Source: Schistocerca nitens | Lineage: Eukaryota; Arthropoda; Insecta; Orthoptera; Acrididae | DNA: 64,000 nucleotides | Direction of reading: 5' to 3' | NCBI RefSeq assembly: GCF_023898315.1 | Contig: NC_064621.1 | Coordinates: 131,438,521 to 131,502,520, forward strand | Shown here: one piece after another, positions 33,745 to 44,197 of the stretch | Layout: each line of letters starts with the position of its first letter | Position numbering within the stretch: position 1 is the stretch's first letter | Made by a program: the position numbers and the translations under genes | The notes under the pieces: generated by a model | Database searches by the model: none | The model's input: only the letters and a program-made list of their open reading frames with translations | Told to the model about the DNA's origin: nothing

Positions 33745-34535
33745 ATCTGCAGCCACAACTGTTGCAAATGCAACTGTGTGCTTACTTCTACCGTATCAGA
33801 AGCGGTCTGATATTCAAGTGAACAGCCACTGCGGATATAAGTAAACGGTCAAAACGCTTGTTACAAGCACCGAGCGTGACAAGGCAGCAGCACGTAGTGG
33901 TATTTACGCCCATTAGCCGGTGGCGGCTGCCTTTCTTTTCGGTTTTAGAACTGTATCTGATAATTTTGCGAACAGTTTCACTGTCAACACGCAATATATT
34001 ACGTTATTCGTCTTTTGGAGGTCTTTAGTTTGCCGTCAAAAAGCGTATACCGTTACACTTATAAAACAGTATTCGTTTCAATACTTATGTTGATATCAGA
34101 GTTAAGAGGAGTAAACACACAATTGCCCGTTCTTCTATGAACAGGCATTCGCAAAAACCCCATTTCGACAGCTCGAAAGAGTCACGAAATAAAAGGGGTG
34201 TTATATTTTACGCTTCTCACCTTGCGCATCACGCGAAATGTTATTTCAGTGGGCTCCACTGTTTCCATTGTTGTCGAAATCATGGATTTGCTACAGGCAG
34301 GTATCATAGCGTCCAGCAAACAAACAGTGTAGGATAAATGCTGCCAGACACTGCGTGGGATGTGAAACTAGGTCAGATGTTAACTGGAGTAACCAACTCA
34401 GTTGTCCCGTCGGCATAAGCAACACCATTTATCACTTCATATTTCCCTTTTTTTTATCCTCTGCGCCTTCCTCTGTCTTCCTTTTTTTTTTTATCCCCAC
34501 CGCTGCTGCCTGCTAGCGCTACGCAGGGAATAATT
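33745..34535. other. Unassigned DNA between LINE and GC-rich block
   Basis: No repeat recognised. Short pyrimidine-rich runs (TTTTTTTT) at 34449-34492. Confidence 0.4.
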
Positions 34536-34539
34536 AATG

Positions 34540-34925
34540 CAGGTTAATCCCCGCAGACGGCTCTGCGCTATCTGGCGACATCTGCCGCGCTCTAAGCGCC
34601 GGCAATTAAGCCATTAAAGGCGCTCCCGCGGCGCCAGCGCCGCCCCCGGCGGGGCCGGCAACCGCGTTATTAATAATATCTCTGGACAGCGAGCTTCCCG
34701 GCGTGCCGCGCGCCGTGTCTGCGGGGCCCCGCCTAATGACCGCACCGTGTCACGACGGACGTGCCTCGAATACACTGCGGAGCGCTCCGCAGACAAAACA
34801 CGAGCGCTGCGGCCCGGCCTGTCCTGGCAGTCGCGAGCCACGCAGATTAGGACGAGACAATCTGCGTCCAGCCACGTCCGCGGGAGGTTGTTAGCTACCC
34901 ACAGCACCAACTCTCACAAGCTCCG
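34540..34925. promoter_or_regulatory. CpG-rich non-repetitive block, possible host promoter or enhancer
   Basis: A sharp rise in GC and CpG against an AT-rich background, with GC-dense stretches at 34615-34665 and 34700-34740. Homeodomain-type sites are embedded: TAATTAATG and GGTTAATCCCC (a TAATCC, K50-type site) near 34530-34552, and GGCAATTAAGCCATTAAAGG at about 34600. No transposon motif. Frames on both strands are open only because stops are rare in GC-rich DNA. I cannot assign a gene. Confidence 0.4.
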
Positions 34926-35177
34926 CTAATTATTATTCTCACTTAAATATCTACAAGCTTTGTTCAGAAATCGTATCACAACTATTTTGAACCACAATTA
35001 ATATAACTCAGAACGTTTATTAGTAAATAGCCACTAACCAAAAGTTACTGGTAAAGTCAACTGAATATTTGTACTGCGTCGCAGTCGCTTGAGAAACAAT
35101 GAGGTGAGACGGTAACGGCTCACAAAACGAAGACGCTACAAGTCTGTACTATCTGACGAGAAGTGTCCGGACAGCTA

Positions 35178-36438
35178 CACTACTAGTCATTAATTACTAC
35201 ACCAAGAAGAAATGCAGATGATAAACGGGTATTCATTGGACAAATATATTATACGAGAACTGACATGTGATTACGTCTTCATGCAATTTGGCTGCATAGA
35301 TCCTGAGAAATCAGTACCCAGAACAACCACCTCTGGCTGTAATTACGGCGTTTATACGCCTGGGCATTCAGTCAAACAGAGCTTGGACGGCGTGTACAGG
35401 TACCGCTGCCCCTGCAGCTTCAACAAGATACCACAGTTCATCAAGAGTAGTGACTGGCGTATTGTGACTAGCCAGTTGCTCGGCCACCATTGACCAGACG
35501 TTTTCAGTTGGTGAGATATCTGGAGAATGTCCTGTCCAGGGCAGCAGTCGAACATTTTCTCTATCCAGAAATGCCCGTACAGGACCTGCATCATGCGGTC
35601 GTGCATTATCCGGCTGAAATGTAGGGTTTCGCAGGGATCGAATGAAGGGTAGAGCCACGGATCGTAACACATCTGAACTGTAACGTCCAACGATCAAAGT
35701 GGCGTCAATGCGAGCAAGAGGTGACCGAGACGTGTAACCAATGGCACCCCATACCATCACGCCGGGTGATGACAAATACACGCTTCCGATGTTCGTTCAC
35801 CGCGATGTCACCAAACACGGATGCGACCATCATGATGCTGTAAACAGAACATGGATTCATCCGAAAAAATGACGTTCTACCATTCGTGCACCCAGGTTCG
35901 TCGTTGAGTACACCATCGCAGGCGCTCCTGTCTGTGATACAGCGTCAAGGGTAACCGCAGCCACGGTCGCCGAGCTGATAGTCCATGCTGCTGCAAACGT
36001 CGTCGAACTGTTCGTGCAGATGGTTGTTGTCTTTCAAACGTCCCCATCTGCTGACTCATTCCATATTCTGCTAACAGTCATTGGATCTCGACCAACGCGA
36101 GCAGCAGTGTCACGATACGATAAACCACAATCGCTATAGGCTACAATCAGACCTTTATCAAAGTCGGAAACGTGATGGTACGCATTTCACCTCCTTACAC
36201 GAGGCATCACAACAACGTTTCACCAGGCAACGCCGGTCAACTGCTGTTTGTGTATGAGAAATCGGTTGGAAACTTTCCTCAAGTCAGCACGTTTTAGGTG
36301 TCACCACTGGCACCAACCTTGTGTGAATGCTCTGAAAAGCTAATCATTTGCATATCACAGCATCTTCTTCCGGTCGATTACATTTCGCGTCTGTAGCACG
36401 TAATCTTCGTGGTGTAGCAATTTTAATGGCCAGTAGTG
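35178..36438 (-). mobile_element. Tc1-like transposon, complete ends, defective transposase
   Basis: Left end CACTACTAGTCATTAATTAC at 35178, right end TTTTAATGGCCAGTAGTG ending 36438, with TA outside each. The transposase starts MPRVRR at 36207 and meets a stop at codon 7. About 130 bp of the helix-turn-helix region is missing near 36059 compared with the copy at 6305-7606. The catalytic half is largely open (35781-35368): VMVWGAIGYTSRSPLARIDA, FQPDNARPHDAG (D2), DISPTENVWSMVAEQLASHN (E kept). Non-functional. Confidence 0.93.
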
Positions 36439-36440
36439 TA

Positions 36441-38022
36441 TTAGCGGGCTTTTATGATAGCTTGAGCTCTGCTTTGGACACTTTCTGTGACGTGTCTGAA
36501 TGCCTATGGTGAAATAGCACACCATTCTTTTTCAAGAGCTGAAACCAGAGAAGATAGTGATGGCAAATGCTGGGGTCTGCATCGGAGCTCAAGTTATAAC
36601 TCAACCCAAAGGTGTTCCATTGGGCTCGGGTCACCACTTTCGGCAGACGAGTACATTCAGAAATGTTATTCTCCACGAATAATTGTCTGACAAAGGCAAC
36701 TTTATGATAGGTTGCATTGTAATGCCAATACATACAATCACCGGCTCCGAACTGTTCTACTGTATGCAGAACAACAGTGGTGCAAATATCTCCATAGCGT
36801 TCCGCATTTAGGGTTCTCTTAAGCGGAATAAGGAGACCACACCATAGCCACGAGAAACACTCCCCCCCCCCTCCCCACAACCTGACCCCTATACCATAAC
36901 ATCACGCACTCCGTACTTCCATTATTGGCACACATGGTAGCAGATAGCGTTCTCCAGGCAGTCGCCAAACCCAAACACTTCCACCGGTATAGCGTGATTC
37001 ATCACTCCAGCTTACTCGTGTCCACTGTCCAGTGTCGTCGCTCTAAAACGCATTTATTACAGAGGTGTAGTTTATCAGGAGTTGCTCGTTTGTTGCACCC
37101 CACTCTTTTTAACTCTCTACGCACACTAATGTGGTAGCTGGGTTGTCGGTAGCACTTTGGAGCTCACGACTGATTTCCTCCGCTGATACCATGCAATTTG
37201 TTAGATCACCTTCCGCAATGATGGACTTCACCCGTCCGTCAGTACGTGAAGTCTGTCACGTCTCCATCTTAGTCGGGTTGAAATGTACCTGATGGATTTG
37301 TTACTCAGCTGACATCCAATGACTAGCCCACGTTCGAAGTTACTGAGCCCTACTGACTGACTTCTTCTGCTGTTACTGCTTCTGCGCTAACAACAGTGTT
37401 TTTTTTAAAAAAATTTTATGCATGTTCTGTCCAAACAGTGATCGCCTTTGGCGATTTTTTCCTCTGGAGTGGCAAGGTGTGAGAGAGAGTTTCACTTTAT
37501 TGTGTATTCAATTGCAAAGGGTCTTGGGCTTTCTGTGGGTCCTTGAGTCCTTTAAAGGTGTTGGTTAGGTAGTTGTACGAATGAGTGACAGTAACTACTT
37601 ACATTTAAAATACCTCGTTGATGGTCCAGTGGGGCTGCAATAATGGCACGAGGCACCTTGTATTTGTGCGATTGTCGTGGTGGGGCCTGGCCTACATTCG
37701 CAAGCTGGCGGACATTTCCCCGATGTCTAATTTGTGAGAAAGGCGAGTTGCCTGGTCTTTTATCTTCTCAGCTCGTGTATTTCTGGCCCACCGTGGGGCG
37801 CCTAGACTCCACTTCAAACACCTGTTTTATAGTGGTTGCAAACTGCGTACGTTAAAGTCACATGTTGTTCCCCAAGACGTCGAGCTGTACAGCAGTGTGG
37901 GTTGTTCCGTAACAACAGAATACTCTTCGCCTCCTTTTATACTGCCAGTTCTGCACCTCCTGACATCTAGTGGTCAATTCCGTAATACAAAGACGTATCC
38001 GAATACTTTTGAAATGGCACTG
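36441..38022 (-). mobile_element. Tc1-like transposon of a different lineage, truncated and interrupted
   Basis: Minus-strand transposase: SWSDESRYT and VWVWRLPGERYLLPCV (first D block, about 37010-36930), a poly-C/G expansion at 36859-36877 within the usual VMVWGxxx region, CFSWLWCGLLIPLKRTLNAE, GDCMYWHYNATYHKVAFVRQ (second D replaced by Y in HYNA) and a diverged C-terminus. The 5' non-coding part runs from 37270 to the right terminal repeat (TCCGAATACTTTTGAAATGG, ending about 38022, then TA). A 513-bp foreign insert lies at 37397-37909. The opposite end abuts the Tc1 copy at 35178-36438. Confidence 0.8.
37397..37909 (-). mobile_element. 513-bp poly(A)-tailed insert of unknown family
   Basis: Inserted in the Tc1-like element with a 9-bp target duplication TAACAACAG at 37388-37396 and 37910-37918. 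On the plus strand it starts with a T-run, so on the minus strand it ends in an A-rich tail preceded by AATAAA about 100 bases upstream. That pattern fits LINE-mediated retrotransposition. Minus-strand frames give fragments such as PPRQSHKYKVPRAIIAAPLD that I cannot place. No tRNA-type A/B boxes seen. It may be a retrocopy of a host or transposon transcript. Confidence 0.7.
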
Positions 38023-38201
38023 TATACGCTAAATGACCCGCACAGTATAACAATTAAGTATTGACCCGTAAAACTGTCTGTCAATTTTCCCAGCACACTA
38101 ACTTCTTGTAATACGGATCAACAGCCTCTAAAAATTCTTCAAATGACGTCATTTCAGCTAAATTACGCAACTGTAACATTTTCGGTTGATGTGCCACTGT
38201 A

Positions 38202-38345
38202 GCCGGCCGAAGTGGCCGAGCGCCTCGGGCATGGATGTGTGTGATGTCCCTAGGTTAGTTAGGTTTAAGTAGTTCTAAGTTCTAGGGGACTGATGACCAC
38301 AGAAGTTCAGTCCCATAGTGCTCAGAGCCATTTGAACCATTTTTA
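38202..38345 (+). mobile_element. tRNA-derived SINE (family A) lacking most of its tRNA head
   Basis: GCCGGCCGAAGTGGCCGAGC is followed directly by GCCTCGGGCATGGATG. The segment between the A box and the end of the B box is deleted. Target duplication TGCCACTGTA at 38192-38201 and 38346-38355. Confidence 0.94.
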
Positions 38346-38359
38346 TGCCACTGTACAGA

Positions 38360-38655
38360 ATAAAATTCGATCTACGGTCTGGTACTCAAACAGGTCAAAA
38401 AATACCAGAGCTATTGTGGGGCTGTGTCCTCGTTGACAGTAACAGACTCAGCAGCCGTGATCGCAGATAGAATGCGACTAACATGATACCAAAACTTGTG
38501 TTACACACATGCATGTCAACATGCAATTGTGACTGTAGAAAGTCAGCCACAGTTTCTTTGAGATAATTACGATATGTCAGATATAGCTTATACTACAATT
38601 TTCCCCTGCTCCCTCCCCTTCCCCCCCAAAAAAACCCCACTCTCATCCCATCGTA

Positions 38656-38690
<35 letters not shown>

Positions 38691-39000
38691 CACGCGCTTG
38701 CCTTTCAGTAATACATGTCGTATCCCTTTGTGGATATCATAAAACTGGACTTCATGACACGATCACCAAGTCATCTCTTTACTTGTATGAAAGGTAGACC
38801 CTAAACAACAAACAATTGCCACAAGAAACAATTAAATTATGTCGAGGATAGGAATAAATTTGCCGCTAACTCCGAAAATAGTCTTCTCTTTTTATCATCT
38901 CATTATCGATTTCGGGGTTACCATCCCCATCCTCAGATGCAGCTGTTCACATTAAAATTAAATAAAAAAAAGTACACTGCGCCAGTGTATACACAACGCA
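38360..39000. other. Unassigned DNA with a (CT)n run
   Basis: Holds a (CT)n microsatellite at 38659-38687. Nothing else recognised. Confidence 0.5.
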
Positions 39001-39004
39001 ACAC

Positions 39005-39941
39005 CATTACCCGTTGACTATGTGTTACAAAGTCTACAGACAAGAGGGGATAATAAGAGTGGACAACCAATAACAAAGTGCCATATTAAGAAGGATGTAA
39101 GACAGGGATGTAATCTTTAGCCCTTACTGTTGAGCCTGTACATCGAAAAATAATGATGGCAATAAAAGAAAGATACAGGAGTGGGATTAAAAATCAAGGT
39201 GAAAGAATCAATGATACGATTCGCTGATAACGTTGCTGTCCTGAGTGAAAGTGAAGAAGAATTACCTGATGTGCTTAGTGGAACGAACAGTCTAATGACA
39301 ATTGAACGTGGACCGAGAGTAAACAAAGACGAAAGTAATGAGAAGCAGCAGAAATGAGAACAGCGAGAAACATAACATCAGGATTGATGGTCACGGAGTA
39401 GATGAAGTTAAGGAATTCTACTACCTAGGCAGTAAAATAACCAATGACGGAAAGCAAGGAGGACATCAGAAGCAAACTAGCAATGGCAAAAAGGGCAATC
39501 CTGGCCAAGAGAAGTCTGCTAATATCAAATATCGGCCCTAATTTGGGGAAGAAATTTCTGAGAGAACGGCATTGTATGGTGGTGAATCATGGAACTGTGG
39601 GAAAACCGGAACAGAAGAGAATCGAAGCATTTAAGATGTGGTGCCACAGACGAATGCTGAAAATTAGGTGGACTGATAAGGTAAGGAATGAGGAGGTTCT
39701 GCGCAGAATCGTAGAAGAATGGAACATGTAGAAAACACTGATAAGGAGAAGGGACAGGGTCATAGGACATCTGTTAAGACACGAGGGAATGACTTCAACG
39801 GGGGAAGCTGTAGAAGACAAAAAGTGTAGAGGAAGAGTATATCCAGCAAATAATTGAGGACGTAGGTTGTGCTACTCTGAGATGAAGGAATTCGGGGCGG
39901 GCCGCATCAAACAAGTCAGAAGACTGATGAAAAAAAAAAAC
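39005..39941 (+). mobile_element. RTE-like LINE, 3' part with poly(A)
   Basis: A decayed pol in shifting frames: YKVYRQEGIIRVDNQ, a damaged motif C region MIRFADNVAVLSESEEELPD near 39215-39270 (FADN in place of FADD), a YYLGSKITNDGK block near 39420, GKPEQKRIEAFKMWCHRRML at about 39600-39660 and IRWTDKVRNEEVLRRIVEEW. The terminus is GGGCCGCATCAAAC...GACTGATG followed by A10. Clearly inactive. Confidence 0.85.
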
Positions 39942-39949
39942 GTCATTGA

Positions 39950-40135
39950 CTATCGACATCTGCCCTTCCTTCAATCGATTGTGCCCTGTCTTGCCCTCAA
40001 AACGGGCTCTTCGTACTCTTGTGTCACTGTATGATGAATTTCTTTTCCTCGCACTACTTCCGCCGTCAGGAAACGCACTACATCTCTTAGCTCTTCTTTT
40101 GAAGCCTCCGTTTCACCGTTTTTTGCTCGACTGAG
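39950..40135 (-). mobile_element. Mariner-like transposase N-terminal fragment
   Basis: Minus-strand ASKEELRDVVRFLTAEVVRG followed by KEIHHTVTQEYEE resembles the first helix-turn-helix of IS630/mariner transposases (xRxVVRFLxAEGxxxxEIHxR). Nothing else of the element is visible. Confidence 0.5.
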
Positions 40136-40139
40136 TGCA

Positions 40140-40735
40140 GTGGACGGTCGACAAATGCACGTGGTCGCACTGTTGTCACATGGGTGTTCGTCCATGTCAC
40201 TCTAGCTGCGGGTTTGGGGCCCCAGCGCTCTTACAGGGACGACAACTCATTCTGCAGGCAACTGAATTATGACACCTTAAGCGGACTTAGATTTACAGCT
40301 TCCGGCTCATTTTTTTCTGAAAGCACTTTATGTCTATAGAATGTGAATCGAGATATGGCCGGCTGCGAAGAGAGCTCCTGTACTGCGACATTTGGTTTCA
40401 GCCGCACCTCGTCTTGATGAACCAGCCCTCTCCGTCCCTCTTAATGCAATCTGTATGGCAGAGAGAGGGTACTGTGCTTACAACAATTGATCTACAGGGC
40501 TACTGCCCCTATCCGACCTACAATGAAGTGCCCCCCCTGTCCCACTGCGTTCTTCGATGAGGAGCTCAACACCCCGCTCCCCAGCCTTCGCACAGAACAG
40601 CTCCAACTTGGTCCGAGCGAGGCGGCAACAAATTGCTCCTCGCTTAGTCTTTCATCAGCTGCCCGCTCTACGACCTCGGAAAGGCTGACGGGAAAAAAAC
40701 AAGAGCTAATCGGATTTCACCTCAAAACGTAATAA
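40140..40735. other. Unassigned DNA
   Basis: No repeat recognised. Open frames at 40330-40560 and 40487-40732 overlap each other and lack motifs. Confidence 0.4.
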
Positions 40736-41015
40736 TGCATTTTTTTTCTCCCCTTCACGTCTGCGCCAAGTTTATTTTCTGGCTCGGCTCAACCCTTTTC
40801 ATCGCCTGCCCCGATGAAGCGCAATGAATATGTTAACAAGGCCTTTTAAGGACCCCATTGTTCCCTGAAAAATCTTTTGTCGGAGCTTCACTTTGATAAT
40901 GGGGATGTTTCGGAGGGGTTTCTCCCTTTTATTGCGGGTCTTGCAATTTTCGATTGAGTTACTGAACTTTCGCGCCGGTTCATCGCCAAGTAATTCTTTC
41001 TAAAACTACATTTGC
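40700..41015. promoter_or_regulatory. Non-repetitive block, possible conserved non-coding element
   Basis: About 300 bases with no transposon signature, a regular mix of T-rich runs and short palindromic words (CCTTTTAAGG, CAATTTTCGATTGAG), AAGCGCAATGAATATGTTAA and TTTATTGCGGGTCTTGCAAT, which resembles a Hox-type TTTATTGC word. Suggestive of an enhancer but unproven. Confidence 0.25.
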
Positions 41016-41129
41016 AAGGGCGAGAGAACTGTCTTCACGATATTCTGCAGTAAAGCGTCTGCTCCACGCAGTGTACGGTTTCGAACCCTCACACATACTT
41101 TCATAATCGTTTCATCTTAAATATACACA

Positions 41130-41705
41130 CATTCTTTTAACTATAAGGAGCAGTCAAATGAAAACGAGACAGACGTAAAAAACTAGAAAATTGTTCATTA
41201 TTTCGAACGTAATCGTCATAACTGTTGATGCATTTATCCCATTGTGGGAGCAGACAGCAAATGCCCTTATGGAATAATGGTTGCGTTTTTCTACGAAACC
41301 GTCATTGTACCTAAGGATGCAGGTCTATATCCGAAGCAAAAAAGCGGCCACGAATGCCTTTCTTGAGGACCCCAAAAACATGGAAATCGCATGGGGCGAG
41401 GTCGGTACTGTGAAGAGTATGTGAGCTGGACCACGTGTTAGCAAGGGTGTTCATACCGCGCTGGAGACGTTTCGCTGAGAAGGACTTTTACATCCTCTGT
41501 ACATTTCCGTTCTCCCCTCGTCCGATTTCCATACTTTTGGAGCGCTGACGCAACACACAGGGGTCCTTCGATTTGCTTCGCACGGAGGGATGACGCCTGG
41601 GTACACTCATGGTTCCGTAGGCAAACGCAGACATTACTTAATGAAGGCACTGGTCGTTTTATCTCAGTGGGATAAATGTATCAACAGTTACGACGGTTAC
41701 TTTTG
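41130..41705. mobile_element. Two mariner remnants in opposite orientation
   Basis: On the minus strand (about 41440-41155): HSTDLAPCDFHVFGVLKKGI (third D block; usual PSD reads PCD) and LPQWDKCINSYDDY. On the plus strand (about 41640-41700): LMKALVVLSQWDKCINSYDG then YF and a stop. Both are the C-terminal end of the same mariner family, facing away from each other. The left edge AGGAGCAGTCAAATGAAAAC at 41147 is a terminal repeat. Stops throughout. Confidence 0.72.
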
Positions 41706-41710
41706 ATGTA

Positions 41711-42331
41711 CACTACTGGCCATTAAAATTGCTACCCCAAGAAGATATGCACATGATAAACGGGTATTCATAGGACTAACATGTGATTACATTTTCACGC
41801 AATTTGGGTGCATAAATCCTGAGAAATCAGCACCCAGAACAACCACCTCTGGCCGTAATAACGGCCTCGATACGCCTACGCCTGGGCATTGAGTCAGAGC
41901 TTGGATGGCGTGTATAGGTACAGCTGCCCATGCAGCTTCAACACGATACCGCAGTTCATCATGAGTAGTGACTGGCGTATTGTGACGAGCCAGAAGCTCG
42001 GCCACCATTGACCAGACGTTTACAATTGGTGAGAGATCGGGAGAATGTGCTGGCCAGGGCAGCAGTCGAACATTTTCAGTATCCAGAAAGGCCCGTGCAG
42101 GACCTGCAACATGCGGTCGTGTATTATCCTGCTGAAATGTAGGGTTTCGCAGGGATCGAATGAAGGGTAGAGCCACGGGTCGTAACACATCTGAAATGTA
42201 ACGTCCACTGTTCAAAGTGCCGTCAATGCGAACAAGAGGTGACCGAGACGTGTAACCAATGGCACCCCATACCATCACGCCGGGTAATACGCCAGTATGG
42301 CGATGAGGAATACACGCTTCCAATGTGCGTT
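41711..42331 (-). mobile_element. Tc1-like transposon, truncated; catalytic E changed to V
   Basis: Left end TA + CACTACTGGCCATTAAAATT at 41711. The minus-strand frame 42323-41787 (178 codons, open) covers GVMVWGAIGYTSRSPLVRID, FQQDNTRPHVAG (second D), SPDLSPIVNVWSMVAELLAR and the C-terminus. The family has SPIENVW, so the third catalytic residue is V here (GAA to GTA, about 42022-42024); spacing to it is the normal 34. The element stops abruptly at about 42331 against a T-run. Same family as 6305-7606 and 35178-36438. Confidence 0.93.
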
Positions 42332-42535
42332 TTTTTTTTTCGCTCCGACTATTAGAGCAGGGCAGTGACTGTTTCTTGTATTACAACGCTGAAATCGACT
42401 GAGATAGACCGGGCGTTTGTGATGTTAACAATTAGTGCGACCATGTCTTACCAAGTACCTAATACTATTTTTTACCAAGGACGCCAAGGCGAAAATGTGT
42501 ACTTTTGTGAATGAGCATAGTGTTCGAGGTCTGCA
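42332..42535. other. Unassigned DNA following a T-run
   Basis: The T-run at 42330-42340 abuts the broken Tc1 end. It may be the reversed tail of a retroinsert whose other end I cannot find. Confidence 0.35.
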
Positions 42536-42559
42536 AAAGATTAGTTTGCACATCATCGC

Positions 42560-43055
42560 TGCCGTTTGGCCGCGATTCGGCGGTACCGCACCGCCGGAAG
42601 GTCGCTGGTGGTCGACAGCAGAATCGATAGGTACGCCGTGCTCTCTTCCCCCCCCCCTCTCCTCCCCGTCCCTCATCCCCTTTTTACGGGCGCGTGACGC
42701 GGCCAGCGCTGCACCTGCCTGGGCGTCCTCCTCTTTTTGCTACTGTTAGAACAATACGGCTATTAAAGTGTCATTGCGGTCGCTGTAGATGGCATGATAG
42801 CGCCGCGGGGGTTCCCCTCGACCACTCGTAACGCCCCTCTCCCCTCCCCTCCCCACCCGCAGCCCCATACTCCTCGCAGAGCGATTGTAATTTATGCCGT
42901 CTGCGCCGCCGGCGTCACGCAATCCTCGCATCCATCTAGCCAATAAAACGCCACCGCTGGCTACAGCGGCTTGCCAGCGACTTGCGAAGCCGTGTTGGGG
43001 GAGGGGGGAGGGGTAGTATATAAGAACCGCAGCCGTCTGCTCGCTTGTCGACTGT
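42560..43055 (+). promoter_or_regulatory. GC-rich promoter-like region with CCAAT and TATA boxes
   Basis: CpG-rich from about 42560. AGCCAATAAAA at about 42938-42948, a G-rich stretch GGGGGAGGGG at about 43000, and TATATAAG at 43017-43024. The expected start is near 43047. Not part of any repeat I recognise. This looks like a Pol II promoter for an unidentified transcript reading to the right. Confidence 0.45.
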
Positions 43056-43152
43056 CGCATCATCTCGGCAAAACTCGTGGAATCCCTCTTCATATATAAT
43101 CCGATCCGATCGCCTGATGTGTATCATACCTGGTTAGCAGCGGGTCTATATA

Positions 43153-43186
43153 ATGAATTTCTTTGCGCTTATTTTCACATCTACCT
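43153..43186 (+). other. Possible first coding exon (11 codons) before a GTAATT donor
   Basis: ATG at 43153 reads MNFFALIFTST, hydrophobic like the start of a signal peptide, and is followed by GTAATT, a usable splice donor. An earlier ATG (about 43116) opens a 6-codon frame. The partner exon is not found in the window. Speculative. Confidence 0.18.
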
Positions 43187-43189
43187 GTA

Positions 43190-43975
43190 ATTATGGGAGA
43201 TGAAAGATATTCCACGCTGCACACCACAAACTACCGGGTAATTTCTGAATTGCCGTCTCATCAGTGAGTACCCATTTCACACTACCTAATACGATTTCCG
43301 GGTAACGAGATAAGTCGCAGGCAACCTATACGCCCTTAGGGAACATGGGGCTGATACTGCGTGTGACCGCATCTAGCCTCGAGAACAGCCTCAATTAGGC
43401 GAGGAGAAGAGTAGGAAAGTTTTTGTGGATATGTCATATCGGCTGAAGACATTCATCGATGACTGGATTTTGTCAAGCTTCCAAATCGCAGGAATGTTGG
43501 TCTTTAGGCTTGACCCGCTGCTCCAGATAGTCACAGAAATTGTTTATCGGATTGAGATCGGTTGATTTAGTGCGTTAGACATTGTGCTCGTCAGACTAGT
43601 GTACGTTGCCCTTTCTATTGAACATGTCACGTTCAGTGTATTTGTTTGACCTGTCGTTTGCTGTCATAGCGATCCGGCATCGGACTTGTGGTATCGATAG
43701 CAACGATGTCACGGCGTAGGTGCAAGTTCATAAGTTGGCACTACGAGACACCGACGACAGCGTCCTCTAGCCGGCGTTGTGGAGCTCTACGAGCGTCGCT
43801 CCGGATTCAGCCATTTCATCAAGAGCAGACGGCCTGGAAACGTCGCTTCAACTTCAGAAGGTGTTGGCTTGCTATTGAGACTTTGTACTACTTAACGACG
43901 GGAATACGGTTTCGCACCTACGTGCTCCTCATTGCAAAGTTATGTAACCATTTATCAACCTCGGCTTTGTCTATA
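43190..43975. other. Unassigned DNA
   Basis: 43470-43620 vaguely resembles the 5' region of Tc1-like elements, too weakly to call. An open frame near 43688-44110 runs into the SINE and is not credible. Confidence 0.35.
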
Positions 43976-44196
43976 GCCGGCCGAAGTGGCCATGCAGTTC
44001 TAGGCGCTGCAGTCTGGAACAGCGAGACCGCTACGGTCGCAGGTTCGAATCCTGCGTCGGATATGGATGTGTGTGATGTCCTTAGGTTAGTTAGGTTTAA
44101 CTACTTCTAAGTTCTAGGGGACTAATGACCTCAGAAGTTGAGTCCCATAGTGCTCAGAGCCATTTGAACTTTTTTTTTTTTTTTTTTTTTTTTTTT
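43976..44196 (+). mobile_element. tRNA-derived SINE (family A) with long T-run
   Basis: Complete head and body ending CATTTGAAC, then 27 T (44170-44196). Flanked by CTATAG at 43971-43976 and 44199-44204. A 3' T-run in place of an A-run is unusual among the copies here. Confidence 0.9.
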
Positions 44197-44197
44197 G

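Noticed and set aside
36859..36877. Poly-C tract as an origin or G-quadruplex site
   Set aside because: It is a local expansion within the decayed VMVWG region of a Tc1 transposase; a quadruplex is possible but nothing supports a function.
43688..44110. 140-codon frame as a gene
   Set aside because: Its last third is the SINE head translated, and the upstream part has no motif.
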